A stretch of 64,000 nt of DNA from Hemibagrus wyckioides (lineage: Eukaryota; Chordata; Actinopteri; Siluriformes; Bagridae): NCBI RefSeq assembly GCF_019097595.1, contig NC_080710.1:24980780-25044779 (forward strand). The letters are read 5' to 3'. Shown here piece by piece: positions 57,206-64,000 of the stretch. A program made the position numbers and the translations under genes. The notes below the pieces were generated by a model. It saw only the letters and a list, made by a program, of their open reading frames with translations, searched no databases and was not told where the DNA came from. Each line of letters begins with the position of its first letter. Within the stretch, counting starts at the first letter, position 1.

Positions 57206-59509
57206 CCAACACTTAGTATAGTGTTCCTAATGAAAAGGCTGGTGAGGACATTTAAAATGATACATTGGTTGTACAATTAGTTCTGCTAAATTAAGCTTTA
57301 TGTTTTTGTATGCTAAATAAAAATCTAAATATTAATCACAATCAAATGTGATCCATTGTGCAGTCTTCGTTTTGAGCATTTTGAAGAACTGCTTGCTGAG
57401 TTTCAGCTTCAAGTTTTAAGTAGTTTGTGCAGGATTTAGTGTCTCTACCCAAGCGACTGTCCCAGATGCCCTCTGTTGGCACTTGGCTTGTTCGGTAAGC
57501 TCATTTATCCGACTGATGTCCCACTTAGACACAGCTCAGTGTGTGTGCACTGTCCCATAGTATATCTGCTTGGAGAAAGTCTTTACCTCTTTAAAGGTGA
57601 CATTAAATGTTTAAATCATCTTTTTATGAAGTCAGACTCTAACTATGCATGCCATTCGTGTTAAAGTAGGCTAAGAGATTCATCCAAAATTGGCACCTTT
57701 TGCCATTTTTAGCTGCCCTAGTCTCAGCTTTAGATAGGATACAGAGCATCTCATTTATTTTGTGCACTTTCTTGGACACAAGTTGCAGTATTTTGGAAGT
57801 TCTCAGCATTTCCGTGTAGCATTCCCTCCAGGATTTCACGCGTTTGCAAAAGCAGAACACAGACACCACCATATTTTTCAAAATGACCACAGATTTTCAG
57901 CACATTTGAGCAAACTTGTGTTGTGACATCACAACACCCATTCAGCTAAAGCCCTTTTCTATTCACGTGAGAAGAACATGAGTCCAGCTCTCATAGAGAG
58001 AACATAAGCTTTACTGGTAGGAGTTTAAAAGAAGAATATTGTACTTACAGTTTTGTATATTTCAGTAGTTTTCTGCAAAAAGAACCCCATAAACATTTAA
58101 AATAAAAATAAATTAATAAGATGATGCTGTAACATCAACCATTGGCAGAAATAATAATAATAATAATAATAATAAATCCTTAAAATCCTGAAGCGACTGA
58201 CTTATGCACAATTTCTCATACAAGAAAACAAAACTTTTGAGCTATAGATATAGTCTGCAAATGGAAATACATCTCTAAAAGTTTGTATAGGGAAGGAAAC
58301 AACATTCTCGTGTTTATTTAGTTTAGTGAGCTGCAGGTAAAGGTCTGTGGCATGACGTCCAAATCAAAATCCGCTATAGATTGCATCTCGGCTTATAGAT
58401 AAACAGGAACAGCTTTTTCTGTTGTCGGTAAAAGTCCCCAAAAGCAGGCTTGTTTTGTGATCACCACTGGCGTGTAGCCGCATGGAGAAGCATCTGATTG
58501 ATCGACTCTTCCTTCGCACAGTAAAAGCCTTTCATTCTGCCCTAATTGGACGTTCATTCATTATTCATTCAGGCTTGTTTTGTCTTATTAGTTCTAGAGC
58601 CTACTGTATTTTCCTCAGATAAGAAGAGAACTAGCAGTTCATTTTATAATTGATATCCAATTCAGTCTGGCTAGTTACCAAGCAAAAGTCCAGACAGTAA
58701 TTGAATAAATAAGACACTGCAGGAAAAATTTCAAATCTCAGTTTTTGTTATTTATCTGTAGGAAACACATATTAATGGACTGTTATGCTCTTAACGACAC
58801 TAGGCGATGCTTTTACTCAGAAAATATGTATTTAGGAGCCTCCCAAAATGTCTCGCCAAGGAAAATCCTGGAATTTTTACGGTGTATTAAAGCTGAAGGA
58901 CTTTATAGCCGCTGTTGTTGACACAGATGAAATACTGGTTCTGTTGTTGTAATACTATAAGAACTACTAAAATGTCTCTCTTTAATGACCTTGATCCTGC
59001 CATGAAAATAGCCATTGAGGCTGCCAAGGCATTCAAAGATAAGTAAGCAAATAGTTATCTTTAAGTTTAAGGTAAGTAGACTTAACAAGCAGAAAACACA
59101 CCGCAAGAAACATATATTGAAATGTGTACATGGCATCTACGTGAATGAACCGAGTTATAGCCTCACAATGTGTTTTCATACAGCCATCATGGTTTGATCA
59201 TGCATTTTCAAAACCCTGAAGAAAATCAACTATTACATCAACTGAGCGAATGCTGGTCACTGGGATTTTGTCTCATTCTACCTCACGTGTTAATCCCATT
59301 CATTTAACACTATACTTATGGTTCCATTCACACTCTGTCTCTGAACTGCAGGTGCCTCAGTCAGCTTTCATCAGGAATTATTACTCAGTCTATAATGAAC
59401 TCAGAAACTACACAGACCTATTAGTTCCTCAAAATCTCTCGGTTGCTGTTGTAGAAAGGACATTATTAACATTTACACGTTTTTACTGTCCAGGATGAGG
59501 TTTCCTTCT

Positions 59510-59710
59510 GAGCCTGGTTCCTCTCAAGGTTTCTTGCTCATATAAATCAGGGCGTTTTTCCTCGCCACCATCGCCACAGGGTTGCTCATTAGGGATAAAT
59601 GTTGGGGATAAATATTAACGTAACTTTAAACATTTTTTCTATACTTCTGTAAAGCTGCATTGAGACAATGTCCATTGTTACAGCGCTTTACAAATGAATT
59701 GACTTAAAAT
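59510..59710 (+). mobile_element. Retrotransposon tail common in fish introns
   Basis: 'gcctggttcctctcaaggtt', 'cgtttttcctcgccaccatc', 'gttgctcattagggataaat', 'gtaaagctgcattgagacaa' and 'cagcgctttacaaatgaatt' form a widespread teleost interspersed repeat, probably a non-LTR 3' end. No coding part. Confidence 0.6.
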
Positions 59711-59737
59711 CGAACTTCCATCATATGTTCATTCTGC

Positions 59738-59768
59738 TTACACCGATCAGGCATAACATTATGACCAA
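59738..59768 (-). mobile_element. Solo end of Tc1-like family A
   Basis: 'acaccgatcaggcataacat' then 'tatgacca' is a bare terminal repeat with no partner nearby. Confidence 0.8.
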
Positions 59769-60743
59769 AGTAATGTTAATAAAAAGAGATAAATGTAAGC
59801 CTCTTTGGATTAGGATATCTGCCAAATGCTATAAATGTGAATGTAGTATAAGTAATGAAATCACGTTTTAATGATATTTTATTGTAAACTATGCATAATA
59901 TATTCTCTGACTGATTATACAATCCTTTTTTTTTTCAGCATTTGTTTAAAACATAGTGCTTCACAGTGATTTCCATGCTGTAAACTTAACCAGCCTCATT
60001 AGACTGTGAAATTGATATATAATCGATATATAAGACATAAAACATAAATTAAAGCTCCCTTTATTAAATGTAACATGATGCTTGCAATGTTCTGAGTGCA
60101 TACAGGACTGTACTGTGGTGTGCTTTTACTTTTTTGAGTTTTATAGGTGTTGTTTTTTCTTCTTTTGTAGCTGCCATTATTCAAAGTTCTGTCTGAAAAT
60201 GTGCAAAATGACAGAACACCACTTTTTCCCCCCACCGGATTCAGCGTGACCGCTCCATTCGGCTTTATTTTGCTTGGTTCTGCAAGGAAATAAAATGACT
60301 TGGTGTGTTTAATGTACTGTACGTTTTGTTCTTAAAACAGTATTGTGTGCAGTGCTATGTGGTACAGTAGTCTCAGCAGTTCTGCTGTCCCCAACAGATT
60401 CATTCATCATAAACCATACTACACCAGAAAAACCAAACAAAAACATTACATCATAAAACCTTGTATTTTAACACTTTTTAATGTGTTATTTTATTTCTGG
60501 TAAGGGAAATTCCATGTGTATAATTTTGCATAATAGATCTACTAATCATCCCATTCACCTGCCCCAGCTGTAACTGGTTCATTCACTATATTGAGGTAGA
60601 CCATAGTGATGAACAAAATCCTACATCACAAACATTATTTACTCTGGACGTTGGTGACTTGTCACGTTAATGGTAAATGCAGTGCTTTTGGTTTTGTTTC
60701 TGCTCCCATTATGAGCATTTCTGTCCCAAAGATACCAGTGGTG

Positions 60744-61690
60744 ATGTATCACTTAGCCATAACATTAAAACTACCTGGGTAATATTGTGTTGGTCGCCGT
60801 TCACAGCTCTGATCTGTTGAGGCCTGGACTCCACAAGACCTCTGAAGGTGTGATGTGGTTCCTTTAAGTTATGTATGTTGCAAGGTGGGGTCATGTTTTG
60901 TCCAGCAGATTGAGATCTGGGGAATTTGAAGGCCATGTCAACACCATTCTTGAACAATTCATTAGGGAATACTGTGGCCATGAAGCTGTGTCTGCAGCAA
61001 TGCTTAGGTAGGTGGCACATGTCACAGTAACATCCACGTGAAGGTCAAAATCCAAGGTTTCCCAGCAGAACGTTGTCCAAATCATCACTCTGTCACTGCC
61101 GACTTCCCTTCTTCCCATAGTGCATTCTGGTGCCAGCTCTTCCCCAGGTGAGCGACACACATGATATGATTCATCTGAGCAGTCCACCTTCTTCCTTTGC
61201 TTCATGGTTTAGTTCTGATGCCCACAGTAAGTGCTTAAGGTGGGAGACAGGGTTCAGCATGGAGACACTGACTGGTCTGCAGCTACACAGCCCCATACAC
61301 AACAAGCTGTGATGCACTGTGTGTTTTGACACCTTTCTATCAGAGCCAATTTGTGCTACAGTAGCTCTTCCGTGGGATCTGAACAAATGAGCTAGCCTTT
61401 GCTCTCCATGTGCATCAATAAAGCACCAGTTCACCAACTGTTACTCCTTGGAGCACTTTTGCTAGGTACTATCCACTGTATACCAGGAACACCACACAAG
61501 ACCTACTGTTTTGGAGATGCTCAGAACCAGGCATCTAGCCATTACAATCTGGCCCAGGTCACTGAGATCCTTAAGCTTGTCCATTTTTGACTGTTAACTT
61601 GTTGTATTATACAGTATGTTCCACCACCTGACCAGTGCCATTATAATAAGCTAATCAATGTTATTCACTTCACCTCTCGGTGGTTTTAAT
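60744..61690 (-). mobile_element. Tc1-like element (family A), longest copy, decayed (A8)
   Basis: About 950 bp running through both domains on the minus strand. The right part holds the N-terminal helix-turn-helix region. The segment 61130-61330 keeps the middle (GSDRKVSKHTVHHSLLCMGL and the RRPVSV-like part). The segment 61000-61130 keeps VMIWTTFCWETLDFDLHVDV, around the first to second catalytic positions. The segment 60850-60960 keeps NSPDLNLLD, before the third. It shows the segments missing from the short copies. It has many stops and a degraded left end (tagccataacattaaaacta). Confidence 0.88.
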
Positions 61691-62979
61691 GTCAGTTTAA
61701 TGTAGGTCTTTATCTTCACATTTAGGCAAAATTAGATGTATGTAATGCAAATGTTTGCTTTAGTCTCAGATGAGCTGAACCCACATGCCATCTGCTCATT
61801 TTTCACTGTTTGTTTTCTCTGTCAGTCTGTGGAGGTGTGGAAGTGTCTGTGCGCCGTCCTTATCTTCTGTGTTAGTGTGCGCTCTGCAGCGTTACACTCC
61901 ACATGAAGCCTGTCTGCATAAGCAAATCATTACTGTATCAGTTGTACACAGGCTGCTTTCGTCTGGATGCATTTGGATGAGGTTAGGGATGTTCTGACTG
62001 CGCACGGGGTATCATAGCTGGGATGATGGTGGCTTCTTGGATGACATTTAACATCATTTCCAGTCTGCTGTACGTGATGCCATGAAGACTAATACATCAT
62101 GCAGTCCTCACAAGTGACAATAATGATAATTGTAGCCAAAAAGTAATTAACAAAATGTAAATCCTCCCATAAATGCAACCTTAAACTTCATCTGCTGTGT
62201 CATGTAGTCCAGCACAGGCATCATCGAATGTTTTTGGAAGTGGCCACTGGGATTAAATGCAGCATAATTAACACTGGAACATTTTGTAAACACTGCTGTT
62301 CCATTTTTCCGTTTTGGTCTATTCTCCAGTGTTTCAACATTTCAAGCAAAAAAACACATGCTGTCCAGCACATCTTTTAAAAGTTTGCTCTAGGCCAGAT
62401 AAAAATTGAAGCGAGATCAACACCCAGGAATTTTGGGTAATAATCACATCTCACTTCCCTCGTGAACAGGACACAAGTTATCTTCCAGCACACCGCCATC
62501 ACGCCTCTGCAAATATCTGCTGCCAAGTCGTGAGAAACGGAGTCAGCTCGGATGCTGAAAGTCTTCCAACATCAAGAGACGTGTCTCTTTAGAGAGATAG
62601 CCAGATCCTGTTTCCTATTTCCAACATACTGATCAGTTTGCTGACTTTTTCTTGGCTTATGACTCTGAATTTTGTCGTGCGTTTACCACTTTGTGGTTAG
62701 GAATTTAATCCCCGGGCATACAAAACTAACACAACAACCAGTGACTAAAAGGATCAGTAAGCAGACAGGATCCGGTGAACTGAATCCCTGATACGAGGCT
62801 TCGTGAAACGATACTGACATTGATAAAATATTAAATTTATTTTGTAATGATGACATGAGACCACTGAAATGTAAGAAAAGTAGATTAGGATTTATAATAT
62901 AAGGTGTAATTTTCCCTTATTGTTAAAACATTTAAAATCTTTCTCAGTGTTATAAATATATTTCATGGGAGCATACAGG

Positions 62980-63240
62980 TCAAGTTGAGTCAAGTTGTCA
63001 TTTCAACCATTTATAGCTGATGCAGTATATAATGAAATATAATACAATGACATTCCTCTAGGACCATGGTGCTACATAAAACAACTAAAAAGTAAGTCAT
63101 CCTAGCCACATAAAGTGCATAGTGTGCAAATATACGGCTGAGCAATTGAGAGTTAAAGGCCTTGCTGAGGGGCCCAGCAGTGGTAGCTTGGTGGACCTGG
63201 CATTCGAACTCACAACCTTCCAATCAGTAGTCCAACACCT
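62980..63240 (-). mobile_element. SINE and non-LTR tail composite
   Basis: The stretch 62980-63130 ('caagttgagtcaagttgtca', 'ctctaggaccatggtgctac') resembles a fish retroelement tail. The stretch 63140-63235 ('aaaggccttgctgaggggcc', 'cctggcattcgaactcacaa', 'ccttccaatcagtagtccaa') is the tRNA-type head of the SINE at 50676-50850, minus orientation. Confidence 0.6.
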
Positions 63241-63275
63241 TCATACAATACACAACAGGACAGCTACATAAACCA

Positions 63276-63635
63276 GTTCTGATCAGCCATAACATTCTGA
63301 GCAGGTGAAATGAATAACACTGATCTCCTCATCATGGCACCTGTTAGTGGGTGGGATATATTAGGCAGCAAGTGAACATTTTGTCCTCAAAGTTGATGTG
63401 TTAGAAGCAGGAAAATGGGTAAGTGTAAGGATTTGAAGGGACAAATTGTGATGGCTAGACGACTAAATCAGAGCAACTTGCAGGACTTGCTGCTAACATC
63501 TTGGTGCCAGATACCACAGCACACCTTCAGGGATCTAGTGGAGTCCATGCCTCGATGGGTCAGGGCTGTTTTGGCAGCAAAAGGGGGACCAACACAATGT
63601 TAGGCAGGTGGTCATAATGTTACGGTTGATCGGAA
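63276..63635 (+). mobile_element. Tc1-like element (family A), internally deleted by a third route (A9)
   Basis: The left end 'tctgatcagccataacattc' and the right end 'cataatgttacggttgatcg'. The + strand has the N-terminal start ([17 protein letters not shown]), which jumps at about 63474 directly to [40 protein letters not shown] and C, the C-terminal tail. Only the extreme N and C termini remain, with a joint different from the A1-A4 and A7 type. Confidence 0.9.
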
Positions 63636-64000
63636 AGGAACCGTTACACAGTCTAGTTGTGAGGGCCCAAGTGCTTCCGTTTTAATTTTAACCCATGCTT
63701 CAGGTCTCGGTCAACTGCAAGTGTGTGTATACAATGGTGTATAAGGTTAGCACTCTTCTGATAGCTATGCTGGGGATCTGGTGTGAATTGTGAACCGTGT
63801 GAAAATGTTGAGCAGTGGTGTATTATTTTTTTTTTCCATGTTCACGCAGTCCAAATGAAACGAGGCTGCCGGCCTTGTGCTTGCTTTGGGGCATGCTTTG
63901 GGGCAGTTGGGTTCCCACTCACAAACTTCTTGCTGTGTATGAAGAAGAAAAGCTGTACTTTTTAATGAATAAAGGGAAATATTGTGATGCACAATATGAG

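Larger units (their letters stand above)
55300..64000 (+). other. Presumed first intron of the unidentified gene (partial)
   Basis: It starts at the gtaagt donor and runs past the window end. Transposon-derived parts are listed separately. The rest (56701-57070, 57206-59509, 59769-60743, 61701-62979, 63636-64000) is A+T-rich and unique, with an (AAT)n run at 58148-58173. I see no further exon continuing the frame, but a small exon could be missed. Confidence 0.6.

Overview
This window is nuclear DNA of a bony fish. The evidence is split coding exons with canonical splice sites, an A+T-rich background full of microsatellites, and many dead copies of Tc1/mariner-type transposons, tRNA-derived SINEs and non-LTR retrotransposon tails of kinds common in teleosts. 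The commonest Tc1-like family (ends resembling TCAGGCATAACATTATGACC) is one I associate with catfishes, so a siluriform or related ostariophysan is my best guess, but that is inference.

Only two real genes are visible. Positions 2780-11392 hold the last three coding exons (125, 131 and 126 bp) of TGFBR1, the type I TGF-beta receptor kinase, on the + strand. They are separated by a 221-bp intron and an 8-kb intron loaded with transposon remnants. A 3' UTR of perhaps 5 kb follows, carrying a let-7 seed match next to a Pumilio site. At 55132-55299 there is a first coding exon of 56 codons, on the + strand, ending in a consensus splice donor. It lies behind a CpG-containing promoter-like region. 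I could not identify that gene; the rest of the window to 64000 is its first intron.

Between the two genes lies about 38 kb of repeat-rich DNA. From 17 to 21.6 kb there are SINEs in a near-palindrome, two Tc1-like families and a roughly 600-bp segmental duplication. From 21861 to 34484 there is a 12.6-kb minisatellite with roughly 200 units. Each unit pairs a short core containing GGTTAACC or CGTTAACC with a variable (GT)n tract, and the array has three differently homogenised subarrays. From 41090 to 44532 there is a 3.4-kb triplet-type region in which AGC- and GCT-rich tracts switch strand every few bases, bracketed by (TAG)n arrays. From about 45.9 to 47.8 kb there is a decayed Ty3/Gypsy pol gene split by a Tc1-like insertion.

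At least ten copies or fragments of one Tc1-like family are present. Five share the same internal deletion joint, so a defective copy appears to have been amplified in trans. I found no RNA gene, CRISPR array or prokaryotic feature. Nothing here can be called a new functional system with confidence. The structures most worth a second look are the compound minisatellite, the strand-switching triplet block and the unidentified first exon.
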